Shown here: positions 14,414 to 23,520 of the stretch, one piece after another
How positions within the stretch are numbered: the first letter of the stretch is position 1
How the letters are laid out: each line of letters starts with the position of its first letter
Notes under the pieces: generated by a model
The model's database searches: none
The model's input: the letters and a program-made list of their open reading frames with translations, nothing else
Told to the model about the DNA's origin: nothing
Translations under genes and position numbers: made by a program
Origin: Halorubellus sp034808145
Lineage (GTDB): Archaea; Halobacteriota; Halobacteria; Halobacteriales; Natrialbaceae
Length of the DNA stretch: 64,000 bases
Assembly (NCBI RefSeq): GCF_034808145.1
Contig: NZ_JAXHGM010000006.1
Span: 62,001-126,000 of the forward strand
Direction: 5' to 3'

Positions 14414-15631
14414 TCAGTACGCGGCCTCGAGCACGCGTTCGAGCTCGTCGCGCGTCGGGTCCAGTCCCGTGGGTGCGTTCGCCATGAAGGGGTCGTCGAG
14501 GGTGTATCGGGCGATCGCTTCGAACGCTCCGGGTCCGGGCCCGTCGATGTCGCGCAATCGCGTGGGGAGGTCGAGCGCATCGACGACGTCGGTGACCGCG
14601 TCGACGATGCCGCCGGCGGGGTCGGTGTCGTCGTCGTCGACGCCCAGCGCGTCCGCGAGGCGGTCGCGACGGCCATCGACGTGCTCGAAGAGATACTCGA
14701 GGACGTGGGGCGTGACGACCGCGTGCGCTTCGCCCTGCTGGACGTCCGACGCGTGCGTGAGGCCGTGGCCGAACGCGTGGATGACGGAGAGCGTGCCGGC
14801 GTCGGGCCGCGAGATGCCGTACTGGACGAGGACGATGCCTTCGACGACGGGCGCGAGGGTGTCCGCGTCGACGTCGCCGCGCCCGAGCTCGACGAGCCCG
14901 TCCGCGAGAAGCCCGAGGCCGCGGGCGGCGGTGGCGTCCGTGACGGGCGTCGCGTGCCTGCTGTAGAGGGTCTCGAGACCCTTGTTGAAGCCGTTCATCG
15001 CGGACCCGGCGAGGATGCGCTTCGGGGTGGTGGCGAACAGTTCCGGGTCGTACGCGATGGCCGCGGGCATGAGTCGGGGGTCGCCGACGCCGCCGCTCGC
15101 GGGGTCGTCGACGAGCCCGTTCTCGGGGTGGGCGGTGATGCCGGCGACGATGGAGAGGTCCGCGCCGGCGAGCGTCGTCGGCACGGCGACGACGGGCGGC
15201 AGGTCGGTGTCCGGGATGGTGATGGTGCCGCGCCCCTGGAACCGCTCGCCGACCGCGTCGCGGTCGGTCGCGGCGAGGACGGCCGCGACCTTCGCGACGT
15301 CGAGACTGCTGCCGCCGCCGAGGGCGACGAGCGCGTCCGCGTCGTGCTCGCGCATCGCGTCGAGCGCGTCGAACGCGGTCGCGAGCCGCTTCTGCGGTGT
15401 CGTCCCCGCGAACACGCCGGCGAACCGGTCGCCGAGCCCGTCGGTGACGGGGTCGACGACGGCGGGCGTGCTCCCGACGGTCTCACCGCAGACGACGAGT
15501 GCACGCTCGATGCCGTGCTCGGCGAGTTCGTCCTCCAGGGCGTTCACGCACCCGCGTCCGTACCGGAGGATGCCGGGGTCGTACTCGAACCGGAACGACT
15601 CGCCGTTCCGGTCGGTGTCGCCGTCCACCAT
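14414..15631 (-). CDS. iron-containing alcohol dehydrogenase family protein with altered metal site
   Basis: A 405-aa protein with the group III (iron-dependent) ADH/dehydroquinate synthase-like fold. The NAD(P) loop GGGSSLD is at 105-111, VPTTLAGADLS at 150-160, and HAFGHGLTHASD at 285-296. These enzymes oxidise or reduce alcohols or aldehydes. Usually the metal is held by D-x3-H in the first half and two histidines in the second. Here the first pair is replaced: AMNGFNKGLE has Asn213 and Lys217 in place of the Asp and His. His285 and His289/293 remain. It may bind metal differently or work as a metal-independent reductase. The substrate is unknown. Confidence 0.82.
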   Translation of the reverse strand: MVDGDTDRNGESFRFEYDPGILRYGRGCVNALEDELAEHGIERALVVCGETVGSTPAVVDPVTDGLGDRFAGVFAGTTPQKRLATAFDALDAMREHDADALVALGGGSSLDVAKVAAVLAATDRDAVGERFQGRGTITIPDTDLPPVVAVPTTLAGADLSIVAGITAHPENGLVDDPASGGVGDPRLMPAAIAYDPELFATTPKRILAGSAMNGFNKGLETLYSRHATPVTDATAARGLGLLADGLVELGRGDVDADTLAPVVEGIVLVQYGISRPDAGTLSVIHAFGHGLTHASDVQQGEAHAVVTPHVLEYLFEHVDGRRDRLADALGVDDDDTDPAGGIVDAVTDVVDALDLPTRLRDIDGPGPGAFEAIARYTLDDPFMANAPTGLDPTRDELERVLEAAY

Positions 15632-16021
15632 CGTTCAGGTCTCTCCGCCGTCGCCGAACGGTCGGTCGGTCGCTATCGCGGTGGCGTGACACGGAGCGGC
15701 ACGTATCGAAGGCATGCTATCGGAGAGTGCGCCCGCGCGGATATGCGTTCTGCGGACGGCGACCGCACTAGGTGACGTCGTCGTCTCTCGGTGACGCGCG
15801 TGTCTGCGAACGGTCACGTTGCTGTCAGCGATATCCCGTGCCATGACCTGCCCGTCTCAAGCATCGAGAGAGCGACGGCGAGCGGGCGTTCGAGACGGCG
15901 CAGCCGCTCGAGACGGCGCATGTGTTGTGCGCGGTCGCGGCGCTCGACCAGACGCGCGAGCGACTCGGCTCGTAGCGGCCGCTACCGCGGGTCGAAGGCG
16001 ACTACGGGGAGCCTCCGGCGG
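15632..16021. other. intergenic region upstream of the iron-ADH-like gene
   Basis: 390 nt. A 12-nt direct repeat CGAGACGGCGCA occurs at 15891-15902 and 15909-15920. A 69-codon minus frame (15635-15844) ends 3 nt before the ADH start but has no recognisable content and was not accepted as a gene. Confidence 0.35.
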
Positions 16022-16684
16022 TCAGCTACAGATGCGGCGCAGGTCCTCGAGGCAGTCGATGTCCCACGTCGGCCAGACGTTCAGCTCCCAGTCCGTCCGG
16101 TGGGGCCGTCGGATGAACGCGGAGTCGATGCCCGCGCGTTCCGCGGCGCGGATGTCGGACTCGTTGTCGCCGACGAACAGCGCGGAGTCCGTCGACGCCT
16201 CCAGGTCCGCGAGCGCCCGGTCGATGTAGTGCGGGTTCGGTTTCCGGCGGTCGAGGCTCTGGATGGTCGCCTCGCGGCCGTACGCCGCCCCGAAGTCGAC
16301 GGGGACGTCGAAGTGCTCGAGGAGGAAGTCGACGGTCTCCTGTTGGTTCGAACTCACGATGCCCATGTCGACGTCCAGGTCCGAGAGGACGTGCAGGTCG
16401 TCGTAGAACGTCTTCCGGCCCGCGCGGGCCTCCTCCTGCTGTGCGAGCGACAGCCGTCGGTCGCGCGTCCGCCAGAAGATGTCGGGGTCGATATCGTACT
16501 TGTCGCAGACGACGCCAACCTGCTCGGGCGTGGCGCCGATCGTCATATCCTCGACGTGTTCGGGGTCCGGGTCGGTCACGTCGAACAACTCGAACGTCTC
16601 CTGGGTTGCGTCCCGGAGCACGTCGAAGCTCGTTCGACCGACGAGGACACCGTCGTTGTCGAAGACGACGGTATCGTAGGTCAC
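16022..16684 (-). CDS. HAD-superfamily phosphatase (paralogue 1)
   Basis: A 220-aa protein, GTG start. HAD motifs are complete: DNDGVL (motif I, nucleophile Asp9), VSSN (II), the lysine in RRKPNPHY (III) and VGDNESD (IV), with an alpha-helical cap between I and II as in phosphoglycolate phosphatase/beta-phosphoglucomutase relatives. It is a cytoplasmic Mg2+-dependent phosphatase of unknown substrate. A close paralogue lies at 26006-26662. The GTG start is preferred because the protein begins exactly at the first beta-strand. A TATA-like 'cttatcaa' lies about 28 nt upstream on the minus strand. Confidence 0.85.
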   Translation of the reverse strand: MTYDTVVFDNDGVLVGRTSFDVLRDATQETFELFDVTDPDPEHVEDMTIGATPEQVGVVCDKYDIDPDIFWRTRDRRLSLAQQEEARAGRKTFYDDLHVLSDLDVDMGIVSSNQQETVDFLLEHFDVPVDFGAAYGREATIQSLDRRKPNPHYIDRALADLEASTDSALFVGDNESDIRAAERAGIDSAFIRRPHRTDWELNVWPTWDIDCLEDLRRICS

Positions 16685-16918
16685 AGTACTTATATCGTCG
16701 TCACCTTGATAAGTGTTTCAGTCGGTGGGCGGTGGTCGTCTCGGGCCGACGCGTCACGCTGCGGAGCGCCCACAGTGTTTTCAGCCTGACGATGCCATAG
16801 GTAGCATCGTGCGCTATCTTCGAGGAACTGCGACGTCCGTCCTCGGACCCGACGACGGCGGGGTCGGACCGCGACGACGGTCGGCCCGCCGGCGCCGACC
16901 GAACGGAGTGGTCGAGGG

Positions 16919-18115
16919 ATGACCGACGACCACGTCCCGGACGACGGCCCGGGGTCGGACGCCACCACGAGCGGCCTCGACGTGCTTCAGGGGACGGATG
17001 ACTTGGACGCTGACCGGGCACGGCGAGCGCTGTACGTGGTCATGCAGGAGGACCTGTCGTTCGAACGGAAGGCCGAGCGCGCACTCGCCATCGGACGGCG
17101 GTACCTCGACGTCGACAACGGGCACGTCACGCGCGTGGACCCGGAGACGGACTACTGGAAGGCGCTCGCGAGCACGGACGACGCGGACGGCCAGTTCCCG
17201 GCGGGACTCCTCGTCGAACTCGGCGAGACGTACTGTCGGCGGACGGTCGCGTCGGACGACCCAATCGCGCTGCACGAGGCGTCCGCGCAGGGCTGGGGCG
17301 ACGATCCGGCGTACGACGCACACGGCCTGGAGTGCTATCACGGGACGACCATCACGCTCGACGACGAGCCGTACGGGACCGTCTGCTTCGTGTCCGAGGA
17401 CGCGCGCTCGGAACCGTTCTCCGACGACGAGACGCTGTTCGCGGAGCTCGTCGCACGGCTCCTCGAGCACGAACTGGAACGCGAGCGCACCGCGGCGCGC
17501 ATCGACCGCCTGGAGGCGTTCGCGAGCGTCGTCAGTCACGACCTCCGGAACCCGTTGACCGTCGCCAGCGGAAGCGTGGCGACGGCTCGGGAGGAACGGG
17601 AGAGCGAGCACCTCGCGGTCGCCGCGGAGTCCCTCGACCGCATGGAGGCGCTCATCGACGACGTCATGCAGATGGCGCGCAGCGGCGGTGACGTCGATGC
17701 GACCGACCTGGTCTCGCTCTCGACGGTCGCGGACGCGTCCTGGGCGTGCGTCGACACCGCCGGCGCCGACCTCGCCGTCGTGGACGACGCGGTGTTCCGC
17801 GCCGACCGCGACCGCGTCCGCAGTCTCTTCGAGAACCTCTTCCGGAACGCGGTCGAGCACGGCCGCGAGGACGTCTCGGTCGACGTGGGTGCGCTCGACT
17901 CGGACGGCTTCTACGTCGCGGACGACGGCCCCGGAATCCCCGAGCGCGACCGCGAGGTGGTCTTCGAGACCGGGTACACGACGGGCGGCATCGGTCTCGG
18001 GCTCGCCATCGTCGAGAACGTCGCGACCGCCCACGGGTGGACGGTCGCGGTCGACGAGAGCGACGCCGGGGGCGCTCGCTTCGAGGTGACCGACGTCGTC
18101 CTCGAGAGGACCTGA
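16919..18115 (+). CDS. soluble GAF-domain sensor histidine kinase
   Basis: A 398-aa protein without membrane segments. A GAF-type sensor domain (about 35-185) is followed by HisKA with the phospho-acceptor His207 in FASVVSHDLRNPL, and a HATPase_c domain with the N box NLFRNAVEHG, DDGPGIPE and GGIGLGLAIV. It should sense a cytoplasmic signal and phosphorylate a response regulator; none is adjacent, which is common for haloarchaeal orphan kinases. It is convergent with the lipoprotein gene at 18173. Its HisKA-HATPase half is closely related to that of the kinase at 51749. Confidence 0.93.
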   Translation: MTDDHVPDDGPGSDATTSGLDVLQGTDDLDADRARRALYVVMQEDLSFERKAERALAIGRRYLDVDNGHVTRVDPETDYWKALASTDDADGQFPAGLLVELGETYCRRTVASDDPIALHEASAQGWGDDPAYDAHGLECYHGTTITLDDEPYGTVCFVSEDARSEPFSDDETLFAELVARLLEHELERERTAARIDRLEAFASVVSHDLRNPLTVASGSVATAREERESEHLAVAAESLDRMEALIDDVMQMARSGGDVDATDLVSLSTVADASWACVDTAGADLAVVDDAVFRADRDRVRSLFENLFRNAVEHGREDVSVDVGALDSDGFYVADDGPGIPERDREVVFETGYTTGGIGLGLAIVENVATAHGWTVAVDESDAGGARFEVTDVVLERT

Positions 18116-18172
18116 CGTCGAACGGCCCGGACCGCACTGAGGCCGGGGCCGAGCGTTCGACCGGCCGGTGAC

Positions 18173-19240
18173 TCAGTTCGTCGACTCGGTGACCGAGACG
18201 AGCGGGCAGTTCACGTTCGCCGCGCCCTGTGCGAGGACGTTCGCGTTCTTCGCGGACGCGAGGTCCATGACCGAGTCGAAGTCGTCGTTGTCGTAGACGT
18301 TCACGAGCCAGAACGGCGAGTAGTCGTCGTCGCCCGGCAGGCTCGCGACGACGTTGTGGTTCTGAGCGCTCCCGTCCTCCGTCACGAACCCGGACTGGGG
18401 GCCGCCGCCGTCCTCGCCGGGGTCGGTGTTGAACGTCACGTATATCGGTGACAGCGGCACCACGCCGTTCGTGACCTCGAGGGACGCCTCGGCGAACGTG
18501 AAGTACGAGACCGTCTTCCCGTCGTACCAGCCCCGCGTGAGGCCGGTGTCCCCGTCGCCGACGCGTTTCTCGGCGGTCGACCCGTCGGGGACGACCGGGC
18601 AGTTCACGAGGGTGTCCGTCGCCTCGACGGGGTAGTCGCCGTCGTCGATGGCGTCGACGCTCGTGATGGCGTTCGCCTCGTAGTCCTCGGGGACCGTCAC
18701 CTCGTGCACTCGCCAGAAGTCGCTGTACCCGTCGTCGCCGGGTTTGACGCCGACGACGTTCAGTTGGTCCGCGACGGGCTGGTCCTCGCCCTCGCGGAAG
18801 AGGACGTATATCGGTGCCGGCCCGATGGGTTGCACGTCGAGGTCGTAGTACTGGACGACCTCGCCGTCGGGACCGAGGCCCTGATGCCAGAACGGTTTCC
18901 GGTCGAAGTCGATGGGTTCGTCCGGGCCGGGGAGGTCCGGGTTCGCCGACCGCTTGTGGAGCGTGCCGGCGTCGTCGCTGAACCGGTCCACGGCGGCGCG
19001 CTCGGCCATGTCGGGGTCGGTCGGCTCCATCCCCATGTCGTCGCCCTCGGTCGTGCTTCCCTCGCCCATCCCGTCGTCGCCGGTCGTCATACCGTCGTCG
19101 CCGGTGGTCATCCCGTCCATGCCGTCGTCGGTCGTGGACGACTCGGCGTCGTCGCCGGTCCCCAGGCAACCCGCGAGCGTTCCGGCGCCGAGGACGCCGA
19201 CCGCTGCGACGAACCGTCGTCTCGTGCTGTCTTCGCGCAT
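18173..19240 (-). CDS. Tat-exported lipoprotein with two copies of one domain
   Basis: A 355-aa protein. A twin-arginine signal (STRRRFVAAVG) with a lipobox LAGC (Cys25) predicts Tat export and lipid anchoring outside the cytoplasmic membrane. Next comes a low-complexity linker with tandem MTTGDDG repeats. Two related halves follow: '...VVGVKPGDDGYSDFWRVHEVTVPEDYEANAITS...VNCPVV' and '...VVASLPGDDDYSPFWLVNVYDNDDFDSVMDLAS...VNCPLV'. The invariant features are PGDD-Y-S-FW and VNCP. The family is unknown to me. A binding or redox role through the paired VNCP cysteines is possible but unproven. Confidence 0.8.
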   Translation of the reverse strand: MREDSTRRRFVAAVGVLGAGTLAGCLGTGDDAESSTTDDGMDGMTTGDDGMTTGDDGMGEGSTTEGDDMGMEPTDPDMAERAAVDRFSDDAGTLHKRSANPDLPGPDEPIDFDRKPFWHQGLGPDGEVVQYYDLDVQPIGPAPIYVLFREGEDQPVADQLNVVGVKPGDDGYSDFWRVHEVTVPEDYEANAITSVDAIDDGDYPVEATDTLVNCPVVPDGSTAEKRVGDGDTGLTRGWYDGKTVSYFTFAEASLEVTNGVVPLSPIYVTFNTDPGEDGGGPQSGFVTEDGSAQNHNVVASLPGDDDYSPFWLVNVYDNDDFDSVMDLASAKNANVLAQGAANVNCPLVSVTESTN

Positions 19241-19383
19241 CGTACCGACACCGACACCTGCCAGCCGTATGATGGTTTTCCGAACTCCGTCTCACGTCCG
19301 CACAAGGTCCCACGGAACTCCCTCTAGAATTCATCGGAACTCGGCCTGCCGACGACGACCCCGGACCACCACTCGTACCTGCG

Positions 19384-20553
19384 CTACTCGGTCGAGACCC
19401 GGTCGGCGTCGCGGTCCGCGGCGTCACGGCCGACGAGCGTCTCGTGGATGCCGAGCGCGAGCGCGGGCACGACGACCATGAAGATGTGCTCCTCCAGGGG
19501 AATCCCGAGGAGTTCGACGCCCGTCCGCATCGGGATGGCGAACACGCCAACCTCGAGCGTGTACCAGTCCCAGACGTACGCGATGGGGTACAGGACCGCG
19601 ATGGTACGCGCCGTGCGACGGGCGGCGGCGCGACCGGCGCGATACAGGAGCGCGGCCGCGACCGACCCGAACGCGACCTCCGTCGCGAGGTAGGTCCACT
19701 CGCCCAACGCCGTGATGTCCGGGAGCGCAACGCCGGCGAGCGGCCGGAAGTACACCGCCGCCACGAGCACCGCGAGGAAGACGTACGCACCGCGGACGAG
19801 GAGCATCGTCGCCAGGTCCGGCGGGGCTCGCGCGGCGTACAGCGCCACGGCGACGAACGCCGGGATGGCGAGCGGCGCGCTCGCAGGGACGACGCCGTCG
19901 ATGGCGAACGCGAGCACCGCGAACAGCCCCGCGCCCATCAGCCCGTACGCGAGCCGTCGAGCGCGCGCCTGCCCGAGGACGACACCCACGGTGCGCTTGT
20001 CGATGCTCGCGTCGTACTCGACGTCGGTCAGGTCGTCGATGACCTTCACGCCCGTCAGGACGAGGAGGAACACGACCGCGAACGCCACCGCCTCCGCGCG
20101 TATCGCCGCGGTCTGGGCGTGGTTGCTCGCGACGACGACGACCGCGATACCGACCGGGTAGCCGAGCGTCGCCCCGAGCGGGTTCGTGTCGAGCGTCGGC
20201 GCGTGCAGGTACCCGATGAACCACGTCGGCGCGAGCAACAGCGCCGAGACCGGGTCGACGACCGCCCAGAGCGTCGCGAGACACCCCAGGAACGCGACCG
20301 CGGCCGCCGCGAGCGCCAGCCGACAGCCGACCGGCGTCAGCGGGTGATCGTCGTCCTCGCCGCGCACGTGGAAGTCCACGTAGCCGTCCTTGACGTGCGC
20401 CGTGTACACCGCACAGAACGTCCCGAGGGAGACGACGACGACGGGGAGGAGCGCGAAGTCGCGAGCCAGCGCCGCGCCGAACCACGCCGCGGCGATCGGC
20501 GGCAGCATGAACACGGGGTGGACCTGGGACGCGTACGCCTTGACGTCCGCCAT
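19384..20553 (-). CDS. UbiA-type prenyltransferase fused to a lycopene cyclase domain
   Basis: A 389-aa polytopic membrane protein. Residues about 10-270 match the UbiA superfamily, with both acidic motifs: HVKDGYVDFHVRGEDD (first) and GVKVIDDLTDVEYDASIDKRTVG (second, DxxxDxxxD-KRT). The last 100 residues resemble one CarR/CrtY-type lycopene cyclase unit, with WDWYTLEVGVFAIP and the hallmark PLEEHIFMVVVP. This suggests a bifunctional enzyme of C50 carotenoid (bacterioruberin-type) or retinal-related metabolism. Which reaction each half carries out is inference. The ATG at 20553 (MADVKAYASQVHP) is preferred over one 30 nt upstream. Confidence 0.8.
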   Translation of the reverse strand: MADVKAYASQVHPVFMLPPIAAAWFGAALARDFALLPVVVVSLGTFCAVYTAHVKDGYVDFHVRGEDDDHPLTPVGCRLALAAAAVAFLGCLATLWAVVDPVSALLLAPTWFIGYLHAPTLDTNPLGATLGYPVGIAVVVVASNHAQTAAIRAEAVAFAVVFLLVLTGVKVIDDLTDVEYDASIDKRTVGVVLGQARARRLAYGLMGAGLFAVLAFAIDGVVPASAPLAIPAFVAVALYAARAPPDLATMLLVRGAYVFLAVLVAAVYFRPLAGVALPDITALGEWTYLATEVAFGSVAAALLYRAGRAAARRTARTIAVLYPIAYVWDWYTLEVGVFAIPMRTGVELLGIPLEEHIFMVVVPALALGIHETLVGRDAADRDADRVSTE

Positions 20554-20736
20554 CGCGCCCGTGCCATGTCGAGCAACACGCATGTGTCGAACGTTAGACC
20601 ACCACGTGGATAAGGGCTAGGTTCGCGGTGGCCGCCCCTCGAAAGAACCCGGCAGCAGGGGCTCGGTCGGAGCCCACTGCGACGGTCCCGAGACCGTCCG
20701 GCAAGCCTTTTCAGGGGGCTTCTCCAAAGGGAGTCA

Positions 20737-21822
20737 ATGCCAATCGCTCCGCCGATCCAGGGCAGCGATATCGAGACGCTCCCCGACGACACCGAACTCG
20801 TCGAGGACCTCGCCTCCCGGCCCGACGTCGAGACCGTCCTCCCGAAGTTCGTCGGAGACGAACGGACGGGACGGTTCGTCACGTCGTTCTTCGTCGTCAA
20901 GGGCGAACGCATGGTCGCCTACGCCCGACGCCGCGACGGCGACGAGGTCGACTTCGAGCAGGTCGCCACCGGCGAGGTCGACGAACCCGTCGACTGGGTC
21001 GGGACCGTCTGGGATCAGACGCTGCACTTCGGCGACGACGACGCCGAGACCGTCGTCCGCCTCCGCGAGCGCGCCGCCTACGAGACACACTGGCTGTTCG
21101 ACGGCCACGACCCCCAGGACTCGTTCGAATCGTACCGTCTCGACCCGCTCGGGCACGAACCCACCGGGTTCACCGAGTGCGACCACGCGCCCTCCGGCGA
21201 CAGCACGCCCGCACCGAACCTCGGTTTCAACGTCTCCTCGTGCGCCGAGTGCAACGCGCCCCTGTTCGTCATGCACGACGGCGACGGCACGCGCTCGATG
21301 GAAATCCTGAACGCCATCCACCTCGGCGAGGCGTTCGGCGACGACGGCACCATCCGCGGGTTCCGCGTCGTCCCCGACGGCCCGGTCTCCCCGAAGGAGG
21401 AGGCGCTGTTCGTGCTCTCGCAGATGGCGAACAACGAGAACCCGTCGATGGAGCGGTACGCGCGCGCCGGCAAGCAAGCGCTCATATTCCTCGTCGGCGA
21501 CCAGATCGTGGGGTACGCGAGCTGGCAGCACGTCGGCCCGAACGTCACCCTCGACGGTATCTACCTCCTCCCCGAGTACCGCGGCGACGGCGGGCTCGCC
21601 GAGACCGTCGTGCAGGCGTTCTACGACGAGATCGAAGCCGACGAGTACCTCGTCGAGACGCCGAACGACGCCGCGCGACGCGCCATCGCACGCGCCGGCC
21701 ACCTCGACACCGGCGTGGCCACGCCCGTCGCCACGCTCGCGTGCCGCGACACGACTGACGCGAGCGACGCCGGCGCAATCTACGTCGACCCGCGACCGCG
21801 ACCCTACGACCCGGTCCGATAA
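20737..21822 (+). CDS. GNAT-like protein with a large N-terminal extension
   Basis: A 361-aa protein. The C-terminal 110 residues (about 245-355: ALIFLVGDQIVGYASWQHVGPNVTLDGIYLLPEYRGDGGLAETVVQAFY) have the acetyl-CoA-binding pattern of GCN5-type N-acetyltransferases. The V-x-x-x-x-R-G-x-G/A loop is modified to YRGDGGLA. The N-terminal 240 residues are acidic and unassigned, and include C-x2-C in SSCAECNAPLF. Substrate and partner are unknown. A purine-rich AAAGGGAG 5-8 nt before the ATG could be a ribosome-binding site. Confidence 0.7.
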   Translation: MPIAPPIQGSDIETLPDDTELVEDLASRPDVETVLPKFVGDERTGRFVTSFFVVKGERMVAYARRRDGDEVDFEQVATGEVDEPVDWVGTVWDQTLHFGDDDAETVVRLRERAAYETHWLFDGHDPQDSFESYRLDPLGHEPTGFTECDHAPSGDSTPAPNLGFNVSSCAECNAPLFVMHDGDGTRSMEILNAIHLGEAFGDDGTIRGFRVVPDGPVSPKEEALFVLSQMANNENPSMERYARAGKQALIFLVGDQIVGYASWQHVGPNVTLDGIYLLPEYRGDGGLAETVVQAFYDEIEADEYLVETPNDAARRAIARAGHLDTGVATPVATLACRDTTDASDAGAIYVDPRPRPYDPVR

Positions 21823-21849
21823 ACGCACTCGATACAGACCATTCGACGT

Positions 21850-22260
21850 ATGCCTCGTCTCCCCGTCCTCCCTCGATTCGTTCGTGCAGGAGCGTTCGCT
21901 GCCGCCCTCGCGGTCGTCGTCTACTTCTCGCTGCTCGACGCCCCGCCGGCCGCGTTCGAGCCGACGCCGTGGTACGACAAGCAACTGCACTTCGCCGCGT
22001 ACGCGGCCGTGACCGCGACCGCGGCCGGCGTCACCATCGAGGTCCGCGACCGGCGATGGTACCGTATCGGACTCGTCGTCGCGTTCGCATTCGCGTTCGG
22101 CGTCGCCATCGAACTCGTCCAGTGGCCGCTCGCCGACCGGTACGCGTCCGTCGCGGACGTCGTCGCGAACGTACTAGGGACGGTTCTCGGGTCGACCGTG
22201 TTCCTCGTCGAAGACGCGCTCGGGTACGCCGACGACCCCGCCGACGACGCCCGCGCCTGA
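21850..22260 (+). CDS. VanZ-like integral membrane protein
   Basis: A 136-aa protein with four hydrophobic segments. It has the VanZ-like signature DKQLHFAAYAAV (WYDKQLHF), followed by a second block FGVAIELVQWPLADRYASVADVVANVLGTVLG. The function in archaea is unknown. It begins 27 nt after the GNAT gene on the same strand, so co-transcription is likely, and its stop converges on the ornithine cyclodeaminase-like gene. Confidence 0.85.
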   Translation: MPRLPVLPRFVRAGAFAAALAVVVYFSLLDAPPAAFEPTPWYDKQLHFAAYAAVTATAAGVTIEVRDRRWYRIGLVVAFAFAFGVAIELVQWPLADRYASVADVVANVLGTVLGSTVFLVEDALGYADDPADDARA

Positions 22261-22364
22261 CTCGTCGACAAGCCACCAGCGGACGTGACCACTCCTGACT
22301 CGCTACCAGCCATCCAGCCGACGCGACTGCTCCTCACTCGCTCGCGAATCCCTCTTCCGAGGCG

Positions 22365-23339
22365 TCAGAGCGGGACGTCGGTACCGATGGCCGCGTCCTC
22401 GGCGCGAGCGAGCAGCCAGTCGGCGGTCGCGGCGTCCAGGACCGCAGAGCCGACGCTCTCCACGACGACCAGCTCGTCGGACGCGACCCGCGGCGCGTCG
22501 AACGCGTCCGCGAACGGCCGGAGGGAGTCGGCGTCGCGGCGTCCGGCGAGGTCCCCGGTCGCGACCGCCTCCTCGGGGACGTCCGCGTAGACGCGGTCGG
22601 CGCGCGCGACGGTCTCTTGGTCGAGTTCCCGCATGTCGGGCGTGTACGCGCCGACGGCGACGACGACCGCGCCGTCCGGGCAGTCCGCGGCGTCGAACAC
22701 GGGCTCGGTGCTCGTCGTCGCCGTCACGACCGCGTTCGCGCCGTCGAGCGCGTCAGCGGGTGACGTGGCGGCGCGGACGTCGGCGTCGAGCGCCGCGTCG
22801 AGGTCGGCCGCGAACTCGCGTCTCGAATCGCTCGGGGAGTACACCGCGACCGCGTCGAGGTCGGTCGCGGTCGCGATGGCGCGAGTCTGCCAGCGCGCCT
22901 GCGTGCCCGCCCCGAAGACCGCGAGCGTGACCGGAGCGCGTGCGAGGTGCGAGACGGCGAGTCCACCGATACAGCCGGTCCGGGCGTTCGTGACGCGCGT
23001 CCCGGCGAGCAACGCCCTGGGTTCGCCGGTCGCGGCGTCGGCGGCGAGTATCTGCGCGTGCACCGTCGGCAGTCCGTCGTCCGGATTGCGCTCGTGGACG
23101 CTCGCCACCTTCGTCGCGTACGTCGCCGAACCGTGCACGTACGCCGGCATCGCGAGTCCGGTCCCGAGCGCCCGCTCGTCGTCCTCCGGGTCGAGGCCCT
23201 CCCCGAGCGGGAAGTGCGGGCGGTCCGGCCGCTCGACGGCACCGTCCCGCTGCGCGCGGAACGCGTCCGCCACGACCGGCAGCAGTGCGTCGAGGTCCAG
23301 GAGTCGGTCGACGGCGTCGTCGGCGATGACGCGAACCAT
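22365..23339 (-). CDS. ornithine cyclodeaminase / mu-crystallin family protein
   Basis: A 324-aa protein from ATG 23339 (MVRVIADDAVDRLLDL). The NAD-binding Rossmann motif is VFGAGTQARWQTRAI. The N-terminal substrate region has YATKVASVHERNPDDGLPTVHA, and the segment NARTGCIGGLAVSHL precedes the nucleotide fold, as in ornithine cyclodeaminase, alanine dehydrogenase (archaeal) and ketimine reductases. It probably acts on an amino or imino acid. Next to it, divergently, lies an FAD-dependent amine/amino-acid oxidase-like gene, which suggests a shared amino-acid theme. Confidence 0.88.
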   Translation of the reverse strand: MVRVIADDAVDRLLDLDALLPVVADAFRAQRDGAVERPDRPHFPLGEGLDPEDDERALGTGLAMPAYVHGSATYATKVASVHERNPDDGLPTVHAQILAADAATGEPRALLAGTRVTNARTGCIGGLAVSHLARAPVTLAVFGAGTQARWQTRAIATATDLDAVAVYSPSDSRREFAADLDAALDADVRAATSPADALDGANAVVTATTSTEPVFDAADCPDGAVVVAVGAYTPDMRELDQETVARADRVYADVPEEAVATGDLAGRRDADSLRPFADAFDAPRVASDELVVVESVGSAVLDAATADWLLARAEDAAIGTDVPL

Positions 23340-23520
23340 ACCGGAGCGTCCCCGCCGACCACCTTCACCGTTGGGTCGACGGACGCGTCCGCGAGCTTCA
23401 CGGTTACCCACACAGCAGCGGCCGCACCGTGCGTCGGTAGAACCGTCGACGTCAGTGTCGGCCGACCCCCGCTACCACGGCCGAGGGAGGGTTTAACATG
23501 CCCGGCGTTCAGTGTCGCGT

